Assembly: GCF_035975855.1 (NCBI RefSeq)
Contig: NZ_CP109055.1
Location: forward strand, 3,906,001 to 3,970,000
Reading direction: 5' to 3'
DNA from: Streptomyces sp. NBC_01304
Lineage (GTDB): Bacteria; Actinomycetota; Actinomycetes; Streptomycetales; Streptomycetaceae
Length of the DNA: 64,000 nucleotides
Shown here: positions 1 to 9,737 of the stretch, piece by piece
Position numbering within the stretch: the first letter of the stretch is position 1
Layout of the letters: the number at the start of each line of letters is the position of its first letter
Translations under genes and position numbers: made by a program
Notes under the pieces: model-generated
The model's input: the letters and a program-made list of their open reading frames with translations, nothing else
Database searches by the model: none
What the model was told of the DNA's origin: nothing

Positions 1-1
1 C

Positions 2-268
2 CAGAATGCGCCGTCCCGGGCCACCTCACGCCCCACTATCCGCTGCCCGCCGTGCCACGCCATGTGCTCCTCGAGCTCCATGGCGGCACGCTTGCGGCGC
101 CTGGGTCCGGGCTCTCGTGCCGTCGTTTGCGGCTCGGTTCCGGCGGGATCGGGCCATGAGTGCAATGCCTGGCTGGAGCGTTCACCGACCGGGCTGATCA
201 TGGCCGCGCTGCCGGTCCTGGTGGCGCTGTGCTGGGTGGCGATGCTGGTCGTGCTCGTCGTGGGATGA
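2..268 (+). CDS. Possible 3' end of an unknown membrane protein (partial)
   Basis: An open frame enters from the left edge and stops at 268, just before a strong terminator. The end, from about position 200, is a single hydrophobic stretch (ALPVLVALCWVAMLVVLVVG), so a C-terminal membrane anchor is likely. The upstream part is Cys-rich (CPPCHAMC). Either the frame is the tail of a gene starting outside the window, or only the ATG at 200 is used, giving a 22-residue peptide. I do not recognise the family. The terminator directly behind it is the main reason to think this strand is transcribed. Confidence 0.3.
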   Translation, partial: QNAPSRATSRPTIRCPPCHAMCSSSSMAARLRRLGPGSRAVVCGSVPAGSGHECNAWLERSPTGLIMAALPVLVALCWVAMLVVLVVG

Positions 269-289
269 GAGCGAAGTGCGTGAACGGGC

Positions 290-326
290 GGCGCCCGGGG
301 CCTTGTTGAGGCCCCGGGCGCCGTTT
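290..326 (+). terminator. Intrinsic terminator
   Basis: Perfect 13-bp arms (GGCGCCCGGGGCC, 290-302, with its complement at 310-322) around a 7-nt loop, followed by GTTTC. It closes the + strand frame that ends at 268. It lies 3' of the minus-strand protease gene (stop at 383), so it may act in both directions. Confidence 0.75.
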
Positions 327-382
327 CGTGCGGTGCTGCTCACGGCTGTGCAGTGGTGCTCACAGCTTGTGTGCGGTGTGGG

Positions 383-1993
383 TTACGGCTTCGGCTTGTG
401 CGGCTTCGTGGCCGCCGCCTTGACGTTGACCCCGGCCCATGCCTTGTCGACCGCGGTGACCTCGGCCGAGCCGTCGCCGTACAGGTCCTTGGCGGCGCTC
501 AGGGTCGCGGTGCGGGCCGCGGCGTAGTTGGTGTTGGACGTCATGTACGTGGTCAGGGCCTTGAACCAGATCTTCTCGGCCTTGTCCCGGCCGATCCCGG
601 TGACGGCCACGCCGTCCGAGGTCGGGGAGTCGTACTGGACACCGTTGATCTCCTTCGCGCCGCTGCCCTCGGACAGCAGGTAGAAGAAGTGGTTGGCGAC
701 GCCCGACGAGTAGTGGACGTCGATGCCGCCGATGCCCGAGTACCAGCTGTCCTTGGACGAGCCGTCCTTGCTCGGCTTGTCCATGTAGCGCAGCGGGGAG
801 CCGTCGCCGTTGATGTCGATCTTCTCGCCGATGAGGTAGTCGCCGACGTCCTTGGCGTTGTTCGCGTAGAACTCCGTGGTGGAGCCGAAGATGTCGGAGG
901 TCGCCTCGTTGAGGCCGCCGGACTCACCGCTGTAGGTGAGGTTCGCGGTGGCCGCGGTGACGCCGTGCGACATCTCGTGGGCGGCCACGTCGATCGAGGT
1001 CAGGGGCTTGGCGTTGCCCTCGCCGTCGCCGTACGTCATGCAGAAGCAGCTGTCGTCCCAGAAGGCGTTGACGTACGCGTTGCCGTAGTGGACGCGGGAG
1101 TAGGCGCCCTTGCCGTCGCCGTTGATGCCGCTGCGGCCGTGCACGTTCTTGTAGTAGTCCCAGGTCACCGCCGCCCCGTAGTGGGCGTCCGCGCCGGCGG
1201 TCGCGGCGTTCGCCGCGGTGCCGTCGCCGAACACGTTGTCCGTGCTGGAGAACAGCGTGCCGGTGCCGGAGCTGCCGTGCTTCAGGTCGTACGTCTTGTG
1301 GCCGCCGCGGTCGGCGTCGGTCAGCGTGTACGAGGGCGTCGTGCCGAGCTTCACGTCACCGCTGTACATGGTGTGGCCGGTGCCGGTGTCCTCGGTCTTG
1401 ATGGCGTCCCACTGGAAGAGCTTCTTGCCGCTCTTCGCGTCGGTGATGACGTGCAGCCTGCTGGGCGTGCCGTCCTTCTTCGTGCTGGTGACGACCTTTT
1501 CGTACGCCAGCGTGGGCGTGCCCTGCGCGGCCCAGACCACCTTGCGGGCGCCCTTGGGGGCGGCGGCCAGGGTGGCGGCGGTGTCGACCTTGAGGGACTT
1601 GCCGGTCGCCTTGGTGACGCCCTCGGTCTTGCCGGCCTTGGTCTCGTGGACGACCAAGTCGCCGCCGAGGACCGGGAGTCCGCCGTAGGTGCGCTCGTAG
1701 CGGGTGTGGGTCGAGCCGTCGCGGTCCTTGATGACGTCGCGGACGACGAGCTTCTCCTGGGCGGTCAGGCCCAGCTCTCTGGCGGTCGCGGCCTTGGCCG
1801 CGTCGGCGTCGCGCAGGAGCTCCGCGCGCTGGGAGGCGGAGAGCTTGGCGGGGGCCGCGGAGGAGGCCGCGGAGGCGGTGGGCTCCGGGGCGGTGTTGGC
1901 GGATGCGCCGGTGGTCATACCGGCGGCGAGCAGAGCAGCGGAGGTGACCGCGGTGCCGATGAGGGCGGTGGTGCGGGATATTCGAGGCGACAC
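383..1993 (-). CDS. Secreted M4 (thermolysin-family) neutral zinc metalloprotease
   Basis: A 536-residue extracellular endopeptidase. The chosen start is the GTG at 1993, preceded by CAGGGAG. It gives a clean signal peptide (SRTTALIGTAVTSAALLAAG), while the longer open frame would add 40 residues of proline/histidine-rich non-signal sequence. After the signal come a propeptide of FTP/PepSY type (about residues 50-200) and the M4 catalytic domain. Zinc ligands are visible: HEMSH at residues 339-343 and the third ligand Glu363 in GGLNEATSD, the usual M4 spacing. The protein ends in a short Lys/Pro tail and lacks the extra C-terminal domain of its neighbour. It is a tandem paralogue of the gene at 2252-4273, and both carry the same 70-bp upstream block, so co-regulation is likely. 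Confidence 0.93.
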   Translation of the reverse strand: MSPRISRTTALIGTAVTSAALLAAGMTTGASANTAPEPTASAASSAAPAKLSASQRAELLRDADAAKAATARELGLTAQEKLVVRDVIKDRDGSTHTRYERTYGGLPVLGGDLVVHETKAGKTEGVTKATGKSLKVDTAATLAAAPKGARKVVWAAQGTPTLAYEKVVTSTKKDGTPSRLHVITDAKSGKKLFQWDAIKTEDTGTGHTMYSGDVKLGTTPSYTLTDADRGGHKTYDLKHGSSGTGTLFSSTDNVFGDGTAANAATAGADAHYGAAVTWDYYKNVHGRSGINGDGKGAYSRVHYGNAYVNAFWDDSCFCMTYGDGEGNAKPLTSIDVAAHEMSHGVTAATANLTYSGESGGLNEATSDIFGSTTEFYANNAKDVGDYLIGEKIDINGDGSPLRYMDKPSKDGSSKDSWYSGIGGIDVHYSSGVANHFFYLLSEGSGAKEINGVQYDSPTSDGVAVTGIGRDKAEKIWFKALTTYMTSNTNYAAARTATLSAAKDLYGDGSAEVTAVDKAWAGVNVKAAATKPHKPKP

Positions 1994-2112
1994 GCAAAGA
2001 CTCCCTGTGTAGTGGGGGGAACCGTCCGGGTGCCGTGGGGGGGCATCCGGACGGGGGAAGTGCTGGTGCGGGTGTGCCGTGCGGGGGAAGAGTGCCATCC
2101 CAGCCGCGTACA

Positions 2113-2182
2113 TGTCAGGAGGGCGTACGCAGGTTGGCCGAAAATCGTCCGCCTGGCGAAGATCAGGGTCCGTAATGCGAAC
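2113..2182 (-). promoter_or_regulatory. Conserved 70-bp upstream block, copy 1 (M4 protease)
   Basis: Read on the minus strand it starts GTTCGCAT, has CGGACGATTTTCGGCCAACC in the middle and ends CTCCTGACA. The same elements occur at identical spacing in 4447-4516, upstream of the second protease. The stretches between them differ, so selection rather than recent duplication may be keeping the shared parts. It lies about 120-190 bp upstream of the GTG start at 1993. Probably a promoter plus a regulator site; the factor is unknown. Confidence 0.6.
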
Positions 2183-2251
2183 TGGGCGCCGCCCGGGGCA
2201 GGTTGCCCCGGACGACGCCCGGATTCACTGGCGTACGACCTTATGCGTGAC

Positions 2252-4273
2252 TCAGAAGGTCAACTTCCAGCTGTTGATGTAGCCGACGTCCTGCGCCGCC
2301 TTGTCCTGCACCCGCAGCTTCCAGGTGCCGTTGGCCACCTCGGACGAGGCGTTCACCGTGTACGTGGTCTGCACGTTGTCCGCCGAGTCGGAGGAGCTGA
2401 ACGGCTTCAGGTTGTAGACCGAGCCGTCCGGGGCGACGAGGTCGACGACCAGGTCACCGCGCCAGGTGTGGATGATGTCCACGCCGACCTTGAGCGTCGA
2501 CGGCGCGTTGCCGGTGACTCCGGAGACGGTGACCGACGAGGTGACGGCCCCGGCGTTGTCCGGGATCTGGACGTCAGCGGTGTTCTCGAAGACCTTGCCG
2601 CCCGGGTCGCCGCCGCCGGGGCGGGGGCCCACCGCGATGGCCGCCCAGGCGTCCTGCAGCGACTTGTACTCGGCGCTGGAGGTGCCGTACAGCTCGGCCG
2701 CGACGGCCTCGGTGCCGGAGCGCGCACCCGCGTAGTTCGTCGAGGAGCTGAACTTCGTGGTGAGCGCCTTGAACCAGATCAACTCGGCCTTGGCCCGGCC
2801 GATCCCGGTGACGGGCAGACCGTCGGCGGTCGGCGAGTCGTAGTGCACGCCGTTGATGTCCTTGGCGCCGCTGCCCTCGGAGAGCAGGTAGAACCAGTGG
2901 TTGGCCGGACCCGACGAGTAGTGCACATCGATGTTGCCGATGCCCGCGTACCAGGAGTCCTTGGACGAGCCGTCCTTGCTCGGCTTGTCCATGTAGCGCA
3001 GCGGAGTGCCGTTGCCCCGGATGTCGATCTTCTCGCCGACCAGGTAGTCGCCCTTGTCGCTGGCGTTGTTGGCGTTGAACTCGACGGCGGCCGCGAAGAT
3101 GTCGGACGTCGCCTCGTTCAGACCGCCGGACTCACCGCTGTAGACCAGCTTCGCCGTCGCGGCGGTGACGCCGTGCGTCATCTCGTGCGCCGCCACGTCG
3201 ATGGAGGTCAACGGCTTGGTGTTGCCCGTGCCGTCGCCGTACGTCATGCAGAAGCAGCTGTCCTGCCAGAAGGCGTTGACGTACGCGTTGCCGTAGTGGA
3301 CGCGCGAGTACGCCCCGACACCGTCGCCGCGGATACCGGTGCGACCGTGCACGTTCTTGTAGTAGTCCCAGGTCAGACCCGCGCCGTAGGCGGCGTCGGC
3401 GCCCGCGGTCTCCCGGTTGGACGGGCTGCCGTTGCCCCAGACGTCGTCGGGCCCGGAGAAGAGCGTGCCGGTGCCGGAGGAGCCGCCGTTGAGGTCGTAC
3501 GTCTTGTGGTTGCCCCGCCCGGTGTCGGTCAGGTTGTAGGTGCTGCCCGACTGCGAGGAGCCCACGGTGACCTGGCCGCTGTACATGGTGTTGCCGGTGC
3601 CGGTCTCGACGGCCTGGTACTCCCAGAGCTTCTTGCCGGACTGCGCGTCCGTGACGACGTGCAGCTCGTTCGGGGTCCCGTCGTGCTGCAGGCCGCCGAC
3701 GACGGTCTCGTACGCGAGTGTCGGCGTGCCCTTCGCCATCCACACCACCTTGCGGGGCGCACGGTTGGCCTCGGCCTTCTTGGAGCCCTCGGCGCGGGCG
3801 GCGCCCAGGGCCTGCTTCTCGGCTGCGGCGGGCTTGACCTCGGCGCTCAGGTCGATGGCCTTGAGCTGCGACTTCGAGGCCTTGGTCACGGCCTCGGTCT
3901 TGCCGGCCTTGGATTCGGCGACCACCAAGTCGCCGCCCAGGACGGGGAGTCCGTCGTAGGTGCGCTCATAGCGGGTGTGGGTGGTGCCGTCGCGGTCCTG
4001 GACGACATCGCGGACGACGAGCTTCTCCTTGGCGCCGAGCCCGAGATCCTTGGCCGTCTCGGCCTTGGTGGCGTTGGCATCACGGAGCAGTTCGGCGCGC
4101 TGGGCGGGGCTGAGCTTGGCGGGCAGAGCGCCCTTGTCGACCTTGCCGGCGACGGGGGCCGAGCTGGGACCGGCGGTTGCCGCTCCCGACTGGACGCCGA
4201 GGACGAGCATGGCTGCTGCCGTGGCGAGAGCTCCGGCGGCGGTGACACGTCTGTGGGAGGTGCGTCTCAACAC
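2252..4273 (-). CDS. Secreted M4 metalloprotease with C-terminal P/Homo B domain
   Basis: A 673-residue extracellular zinc endopeptidase. The signal peptide is RRTSHRRVTAAGALATAAAM, followed by an FTP/PepSY propeptide (about 50-220) and the M4 domain with HEMTH from residue 363 and GGLNEATSD carrying the third ligand. The C-terminal part, from about residue 555 (VFENTADVQIPD), is a P-domain (proprotein-convertase beta-sandwich, with HTWRGDLVVDLVAPDGS), often found on secreted bacterial proteases. AAGGAG lies only 3 nt before the GTG at 4273 and 6 nt before a TTG at 4270, so the TTG may be the real start; the difference is one residue. The catalytic halves of this gene and the one at 383-1993 are closely similar, indicating tandem duplication with later gain or loss of the P-domain. 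Confidence 0.93.
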   Translation of the reverse strand: MLRRTSHRRVTAAGALATAAAMLVLGVQSGAATAGPSSAPVAGKVDKGALPAKLSPAQRAELLRDANATKAETAKDLGLGAKEKLVVRDVVQDRDGTTHTRYERTYDGLPVLGGDLVVAESKAGKTEAVTKASKSQLKAIDLSAEVKPAAAEKQALGAARAEGSKKAEANRAPRKVVWMAKGTPTLAYETVVGGLQHDGTPNELHVVTDAQSGKKLWEYQAVETGTGNTMYSGQVTVGSSQSGSTYNLTDTGRGNHKTYDLNGGSSGTGTLFSGPDDVWGNGSPSNRETAGADAAYGAGLTWDYYKNVHGRTGIRGDGVGAYSRVHYGNAYVNAFWQDSCFCMTYGDGTGNTKPLTSIDVAAHEMTHGVTAATAKLVYSGESGGLNEATSDIFAAAVEFNANNASDKGDYLVGEKIDIRGNGTPLRYMDKPSKDGSSKDSWYAGIGNIDVHYSSGPANHWFYLLSEGSGAKDINGVHYDSPTADGLPVTGIGRAKAELIWFKALTTKFSSSTNYAGARSGTEAVAAELYGTSSAEYKSLQDAWAAIAVGPRPGGGDPGGKVFENTADVQIPDNAGAVTSSVTVSGVTGNAPSTLKVGVDIIHTWRGDLVVDLVAPDGSVYNLKPFSSSDSADNVQTTYTVNASSEVANGTWKLRVQDKAAQDVGYINSWKLTF

Positions 4274-4446
4274 TGACTCCTTCTGCGGGCCGCGGGGTCA
4301 CGGCCGTGGGGTACCGGACAGAGGGTGGCCATCCGGGCAGAGCGGGGCAGAGCAAAGTGCACGTGGGGGGATCAGCCGATGACCAGCGCGGAACTGTGGG
4401 GTTGCTGTGTCTCGACCGAGGGAAGAGTGGCAGTTGGGCGCGGGGT

Positions 4447-4516
4447 TGTCAGGAGCGCGCCAATAGGTTGGCCGGAAATCGTCCGTTGCCCGGAGGCCCG
4501 AGCCCGATATGCGAAC
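4447..4516 (-). promoter_or_regulatory. Conserved 70-bp upstream block, copy 2 (M4 protease)
   Basis: Same length and element order as 2113-2182: GTTCGCAT, then CGGACGATTTCCGGCCAACC, then CTCCTGACA, read on the minus strand. It lies about 175-245 bp upstream of the protease start at 4273. A third, partial match to the central element (GCGATTTTCGGCCAG) occurs at 4623-4637, immediately after the glgP stop. The stretch 4274-4641 otherwise shows no gene. Confidence 0.6.
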
Positions 4517-4641
4517 AGCCGCCCGTGCCGCATCGGGGCCGGACCCTCGGGGAATCCGACCCCAACCCCCCACTTCGGCGCTCGGCCCGGCCCTCGTTCA
4601 ACGGTCGGGCCGAATCGCGCCGGGCTGGCCGAAAATCGCCG

Positions 4642-7281
4642 CTACCGCATCAGCACCCCTGCCGCTTCCCCCGTCGCCTCGGATGGAACGGCCAAGAGCC
4701 CCAACTCGGCCCCGACCGCGAGCAGTCGATGCGCCGGAAGGATACGGACCGTGTAGCCGAACGGCCCCGTCCGGTCCAGCGCGAGCGGCCCCTCGTACAC
4801 CCAGCGCCCCTCCAGGTCCGGCCCGCCCGTCGGCTTGAGGGCCGTGGTGTGCGCGTCCGTGATGCGGTCCTCGGAGTCGACCCGGCCGGTGACCGCCTGC
4901 ACCTCCACGTCGTCCGGCCCGAGCGCGCCGAGCCGGACCCGCACCCGCAGCGCGAGCGTCGCGCCCAGCTCCGCCGTGGAGCCGCCGGACCGGCCGGCGG
5001 GCGCGGCCACCGCAGGGGCCGCGGCCTCCACATGGTCGACGACCACCTGGGGCCAGGCCCCACGGATCCGCGCCTTCCAGGTGGCCAACTCCCGTGCGGC
5101 GTCGGCATCCAGCGCCCGGTGGGCGCGGGCGGCGGGCGCGTACAGCCGCTCGACGTACTCGCGCACCATGCGCCCCGCGAGCAGCTTCGGGCCGAGCGAG
5201 GCGAGGGTGCGGCGGACCATCTCGATCCAGCGGTCGGGCAGGCCCTCCTGCCCGTGCTCGTAGAAGCGGGGCGCGATGCGCTGCTCCAGGAGGTCGTAGA
5301 GCGCGCCCGCCTCCAGGTCGTCGCGGCGCTCGTCGTCCATCGCGGAGCCGTCGGCGGTGGGGATCGCCCAGCCGAAGTCCGGCTCGTACCATTCGTCCCA
5401 CCAGCCGTCCAGGACCGAGAGGTTGAGGCAGCCGTTGAGCGCGGCCTTCATCCCGCTCGTGCCACAAGCCTCCAGAGGACGGAGTGGATTGTTGAGCCAT
5501 ACGTCGCAGCCGGGGTAGAGCTTCTGGGCCATCGCCATGCCGTAGTCGGGCAGGAAGACGATGCGATGGCGCACGCGCGGGTCGTCGGCGAAGTGGACGA
5601 GCTCCTGGATGAGGCGCTTGCCGCCGTCGTCCGCCGGGTGCGACTTGCCCGCGATCACGAACTGGACCGGGCGCTCGGGGTGAAGGAGCAGCTCCATGAG
5701 CCGGTCGCGGTCGCGCAGCATCAGGGTCAGCCGCTTGTACGAGGGGACGCGGCGGGCGAAGCCGATGGTGAGGACGTCCGGGTCGAGGACGGAGTCGATC
5801 CACCCCAACTCGGCGGTCCCGGAGCCCCGTTGGAGCCAGGAGGCCCGCAGCCGGCCGCGCACCTCGTCGACGAGCTGCGCCCGCAGGGTCCGGCGCAGCT
5901 CCCACACGTCACGGTCCGCGATGTCCGCCACCGCGTCCCAGCGCTCGGAGCCGCCGACGCTCAGGGCGTGCTGGGTGCGCTCGGCGCCGATCTGCCGGGC
6001 GCCGAGCCGGAACACCTCGGGGGCGACCCAGGTCGGCGCGTGCACCCCGTTGGTGACTGAGCCGATCGGCACCTCCTCGGGGTCGAACCCCGGCCACAGC
6101 CCCGCGAACATCTCGCGGCTCACCCGCCCGTGGAGCGTCGACACACCGTTCGCGCGCTGCCCGAGCCGCAGGCCCATCACCGCCATGTTGAAGACGTTCG
6201 GCTCGCCTCCCGAGTACGTCTCCATGCCCAGCTGGAGAACCCGGCCGAGGTCGATCCCGGGCAGCTCGGCGCCCTCGCCGAAGTGCTGGGCGACCAGCTC
6301 GCGGTCGAAGCGGTCGATGCCGGCGGGGACGGGCGTGTGCGTGGTGAACACGGTGCCCGCGCGCACCGATTCGAGGCCGGCGTCGAAGTCGAGCCCGCCT
6401 TCGCAGAGTTCACGGATGCGTTCGAGGCCGAGGAACCCCGCATGCCCCTCGTTGGTGTGGAACACCTCGGGGGCCGCATGCCCCGTCGACGCGCAGTACA
6501 TACGCACCGCACGCACCCCACCGATGCCCAGCAGCATCTCCTGCAGCAGCCGGTGCTCACTGCCCCCGCCGTACAGCCGGTCGGTGACGTCGCGCTCCCC
6601 CAGAGCGTTCTCCTCGACGTCCGAGTCGAGAAGCAGCAGCGGCACCCGCCCCACCTGAGCCAGCCAGATGTGCGCCCGCAGACTGCGCCCGTGCGGCAGC
6701 GCGAGCGCCACCTGGCTCGGGGTCCCGTCGGCGTCCCTGAGCAGGGAGAGCGGCAGCTCGTTGGGGTCGAGCACGGGGTAGTGCTCCTGCTGCCAGCCGT
6801 CCCGCGACAGGGACTGCCGGAAGTACCCGTGCCGGTAGAGCAGCCCGACACCGATGAGCGGAACCCCCAGGTCACTGGCCGCCTTCAGATGATCGCCGGC
6901 CAGGATGCCGAGGCCGCCGGAGTACTGGGGCAGCGCGGCCGTGATCCCGAACTCGGGCGAGAAGTAGGCGATGGCGGCGGGCAGTTCGGCGGACTGCTCC
7001 TGGTACCAGCGGTCCCCGCCCACATAGGTCTGCAACTCCTCGGCGGCCGTACGCAGCCGGCGCAGGAAGTCCTGGTCCTCGGCAAGCTCGGCCAGCCGCG
7101 CGGGCGGCACGCTCCCGAGCAGTTGAACCGGGTCGCCCGACCACCGCCCGGGGTCGACCGACTCGAAGAGCTCACGGGTCTCCGTATGCCATGACCAGCG
7201 CAGATTGCGGGCCAGGTCGCTCAGGGGGCGCAGGGGTTCGGGGAGTACGGGACGTACGGTGAACCGACGGATGGCCTTCAC
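4642..7281 (-). CDS. glgP: Alpha-glucan (glycogen) phosphorylase
   Basis: An 879-residue cytoplasmic PLP enzyme that releases glucose 1-phosphate from alpha-1,4-glucan. It belongs to the long actinobacterial type with an N-terminal DUF3417-like region (AIRRFTVRPVLPEPLRPLSD). The substrate and PLP regions are visible (FHTNEGHAGFLGLERI, and GTSGMKAALNGCLNLSV carrying the PLP lysine). The GTG at 7281 is chosen for its spacing from GAAGGTGG and its match to the usual family N-terminus; a second GTG at 7296 is in frame. It is transcribed divergently from the glgE-treS-pep2-glgB operon, as in S. coelicolor, so breakdown and GlgE-type synthesis of the same polymer share one intergenic region (7282-7619). 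I see no clear palindrome there. Confidence 0.93.
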   Translation of the reverse strand: MKAIRRFTVRPVLPEPLRPLSDLARNLRWSWHTETRELFESVDPGRWSGDPVQLLGSVPPARLAELAEDQDFLRRLRTAAEELQTYVGGDRWYQEQSAELPAAIAYFSPEFGITAALPQYSGGLGILAGDHLKAASDLGVPLIGVGLLYRHGYFRQSLSRDGWQQEHYPVLDPNELPLSLLRDADGTPSQVALALPHGRSLRAHIWLAQVGRVPLLLLDSDVEENALGERDVTDRLYGGGSEHRLLQEMLLGIGGVRAVRMYCASTGHAAPEVFHTNEGHAGFLGLERIRELCEGGLDFDAGLESVRAGTVFTTHTPVPAGIDRFDRELVAQHFGEGAELPGIDLGRVLQLGMETYSGGEPNVFNMAVMGLRLGQRANGVSTLHGRVSREMFAGLWPGFDPEEVPIGSVTNGVHAPTWVAPEVFRLGARQIGAERTQHALSVGGSERWDAVADIADRDVWELRRTLRAQLVDEVRGRLRASWLQRGSGTAELGWIDSVLDPDVLTIGFARRVPSYKRLTLMLRDRDRLMELLLHPERPVQFVIAGKSHPADDGGKRLIQELVHFADDPRVRHRIVFLPDYGMAMAQKLYPGCDVWLNNPLRPLEACGTSGMKAALNGCLNLSVLDGWWDEWYEPDFGWAIPTADGSAMDDERRDDLEAGALYDLLEQRIAPRFYEHGQEGLPDRWIEMVRRTLASLGPKLLAGRMVREYVERLYAPAARAHRALDADAARELATWKARIRGAWPQVVVDHVEAAAPAVAAPAGRSGGSTAELGATLALRVRVRLGALGPDDVEVQAVTGRVDSEDRITDAHTTALKPTGGPDLEGRWVYEGPLALDRTGPFGYTVRILPAHRLLAVGAELGLLAVPSEATGEAAGVLMR

Positions 7282-7619
7282 GACAACCACCTTCACAGGG
7301 GTGCATCGGCAGGGGCACCCTCGAAGGTAGCCGGGCCGGGCGTCTCCAACCACGGCGCACGACAGCGCGACTGGCCGTCATCGCCCATCGAGTCCGGCCA
7401 ATCGACAGGGCCGGCCGTCTTGTCTGAGCCGTTACGCGCTAGTAGTTAACAAAGAGCCGGATTGCCCACCCGAGAAGCGGGGGAAGGCTCCTCCGGTACG
7501 CGCCTGTGCGCGCGTCGCCCGACCTCGCGCAGGACGATCTCCGGAGCATCCGCAAGAGCATCGCAGGACCCCTCTCAACCCCGTAAGTCGCCGACTGCAT
7601 GAAGCGACAAGGAGCGGTC

Positions 7620-9737
7620 ATGCCCGCAAAGCACCGAAGCTCAAACGTGCCGAACGCACGTGCTCACGACCACGATCGTGAGCACGAGCACGGCACCGAA
7701 CACATACGGACCCATGCGCACGCCTCCGCCCCGCCCCCGGGCCGGTTCGGCCGCATCCCCGTCCTGGACGTCCACCCCGTCGTCGACTGCGGGCGCCGCC
7801 CCGCCAAGTCCGTGACGGGCGAGGTCTTCCAGGTCAGCGCCACCGTTTTCCGCGAGGGCCATGACGCGGTCGCCGCCAATGTGGTCCTGCGCGATCCCCA
7901 GGGCCGCAGCGGCCCCTGGACCCCGATGCGCGAGCTGGCCCCCGGCACCGACCGGTGGGGCGCCGAGGTCGTCGCGGACGGCGTGGGGACGTGGACGTAC
8001 GCCGTGGAGGCCTGGGGCGATCCGGTCGCCACCTGGCGGCACCACGCACAGATCAAGATCCCGGCCGGGATCGACACCGAGCTGGTCCTCGAGGAGGGCG
8101 CCCAGCTGTACGAGCGGGCGGCGGCGGGCGTGCCGGCCAGCGCGGGGCGCGAGGCGGTCCTGGGCGCGGTCGACGGTCTGCGCGACACCGGGAGGCCGGT
8201 CGCGGCGCGGCTCGCGGCGGCGCTCACCCCCGAGGTGGAGGCGGCGCTGAGCAGGCATCCGCTGCGGGAGCACGTCACCGCGTCCCGGCCGCTGCCGCTG
8301 CTCGTGGAGCGGGAGCGGGCGCTGTTCGGCTCCTGGTACGAGTTCTTCCCGCGGTCCGAGGGCGCGGTCGTCCCGGCCGCCGGGCCACCCGTGCACGGCA
8401 CCTTCGCCACGGCCGCCGAGCGGCTGCCCGCGATCGCCGCGATGGGCTTCGACGTGGTGTACCTGCCGCCGATCCACCCCATCGGCACGACCTTCCGCAA
8501 GGGCCGCAACAACTCGCTCTCGCCGGGCCCGGACGACGTGGGCGTGCCCTGGGCGATCGGCTCCCCCGAGGGCGGCCACGACGCGGTCCACCCGGGCCTC
8601 GGCACGATCGACGACTTCGATCGATTCGTGGCCAGGGCAGCCGAGTTGGACCTGGAGATCGCCCTCGACTTCGCCCTGCAGTGCTCCCCCGACCACCCCT
8701 GGGTGGAGAAGCACCCCGAGTGGTTCCACCACCGCGCCGACGGCACGATCGCCTACGCGGAGAACCCGCCCAAGAAGTACCAGGACATCTACCCGATCGC
8801 CTTCGACAAGGACATGCCGGGCCTGGTGCGCGAGACGCTGCGGGTCCTGCGGTTCTGGATGGAGCACGGCGTACGCATCTTCCGCGTGGACAATCCGCAC
8901 ACCAAGCCGGTGGTCTTCTGGGAGCAGGTGCTCGGTGACATCCGTCGCACGGATCCCGATGTTTTGTTCCTGGCCGAAGCGTTCACCCGTCCGGCCATGA
9001 TGCACTCGCTCGCCAAGGCCGGCTTCCAGCAGTCGTACACCTACTTCACCTGGCGCAACTCCCGCCAGGAGCTGGTGGATTACGGCACCGAACTCGCCGG
9101 CGACGCAGCCGCGTACATGCGCCCCAACTTCTTCGTGAACACTCCGGACATCCTGCACGCATACCTGCAGGAAGGCGGCCGTCCGGCCTTCGAGGTGCGG
9201 GCCGTGCTCGCCGCGACGCTCTCCCCGACCTGGGGCGTCTACAGCGGATACGAGCTGTGCGAAAACGTATCTCTACGCCCCGGTAGCGAGGAGTATCTGG
9301 ACTCGGAGAAGTACCAACTGCGGCCGCGGGACTGGGATTCGGCCGCACGCGAGGGGCGCACCATCGCCCCGCTCATCACCGCGCTCAACCGGATCAGGCG
9401 CGACCATCCGGCCCTGCGCCGGCTGCGCCCGCTCCGCTTCCACGACACGGACAACGACGCGGTGCTCGCGTACTCGAAACAAGAGAGCTCGAACACGGTT
9501 CTGGTGGTCGTGAACCTCGACGCCCACCACACCCAGGAGGCCACGGTCTCGTTGAACATGCCGGAACTCGGCCTTGAATGGCACGACTCCGTGCCGGTGT
9601 GCGACGAACTCACCGGAGAGACCTATCACTGGGGCAGGACGAACTACGTGCGCCTCGAACCGGGCCGGACGCCCGCGCACATCCTTCACGTCCTGCGACC
9701 GTCCTCACCGTCGATCGGAGGGTCACCCACACCATGA
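7620..9737 (+). CDS. glgE: GlgE: alpha-1,4-glucan:maltose-1-phosphate maltosyltransferase
   Basis: A 705-residue GH13_3 enzyme that moves maltosyl units from maltose 1-phosphate to the non-reducing end of alpha-glucan in the cytoplasm. The catalytic nucleophile is Asp424 in [10 protein letters not shown] and the acid/base is Glu453 in LAEAFTRP; the 29-residue interval matches characterised GlgE. The ATG at 7620 follows AAGGAGCGGTC. The first ~40 residues are unusual: residues about 16-37 are very His/Glu/Asp-rich ([19 protein letters not shown]). That segment is encoded over a perfect 11-bp-arm hairpin (7659-7686). It is the first gene of a tight operon; its stop overlaps the treS start by 4 bp. 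Confidence 0.96.
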   Translation: MPAKHRSSNVPNARAHDHDREHEHGTEHIRTHAHASAPPPGRFGRIPVLDVHPVVDCGRRPAKSVTGEVFQVSATVFREGHDAVAANVVLRDPQGRSGPWTPMRELAPGTDRWGAEVVADGVGTWTYAVEAWGDPVATWRHHAQIKIPAGIDTELVLEEGAQLYERAAAGVPASAGREAVLGAVDGLRDTGRPVAARLAAALTPEVEAALSRHPLREHVTASRPLPLLVERERALFGSWYEFFPRSEGAVVPAAGPPVHGTFATAAERLPAIAAMGFDVVYLPPIHPIGTTFRKGRNNSLSPGPDDVGVPWAIGSPEGGHDAVHPGLGTIDDFDRFVARAAELDLEIALDFALQCSPDHPWVEKHPEWFHHRADGTIAYAENPPKKYQDIYPIAFDKDMPGLVRETLRVLRFWMEHGVRIFRVDNPHTKPVVFWEQVLGDIRRTDPDVLFLAEAFTRPAMMHSLAKAGFQQSYTYFTWRNSRQELVDYGTELAGDAAAYMRPNFFVNTPDILHAYLQEGGRPAFEVRAVLAATLSPTWGVYSGYELCENVSLRPGSEEYLDSEKYQLRPRDWDSAAREGRTIAPLITALNRIRRDHPALRRLRPLRFHDTDNDAVLAYSKQESSNTVLVVVNLDAHHTQEATVSLNMPELGLEWHDSVPVCDELTGETYHWGRTNYVRLEPGRTPAHILHVLRPSSPSIGGSPTP
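7659..7686 (+). repeat. Hairpin inside the glgE 5' coding region
   Basis: CGTGCTCACGA at 7659-7669 and its exact complement at 7676-7686 flank a 6-nt loop, covering codons about 14-23 of glgE. It could slow initiation or just reflect the His/Asp/Glu-rich coding (CAC, GAC and GAG codons). Confidence 0.5.

Noticed and set aside
353..4276. Open frame of 1,307 codons on the + strand
   Set aside because: It is antisense to the two M4 proteases. Long mirror frames are normal in DNA with GC-rich third positions, and the translation is low-complexity Val/Gly/Arg without domains.
7439..7621. Minus-strand 60-codon frame in the glgP-glgE gap
   Set aside because: No start signal and no recognisable product; it overlaps the expected divergent promoters.
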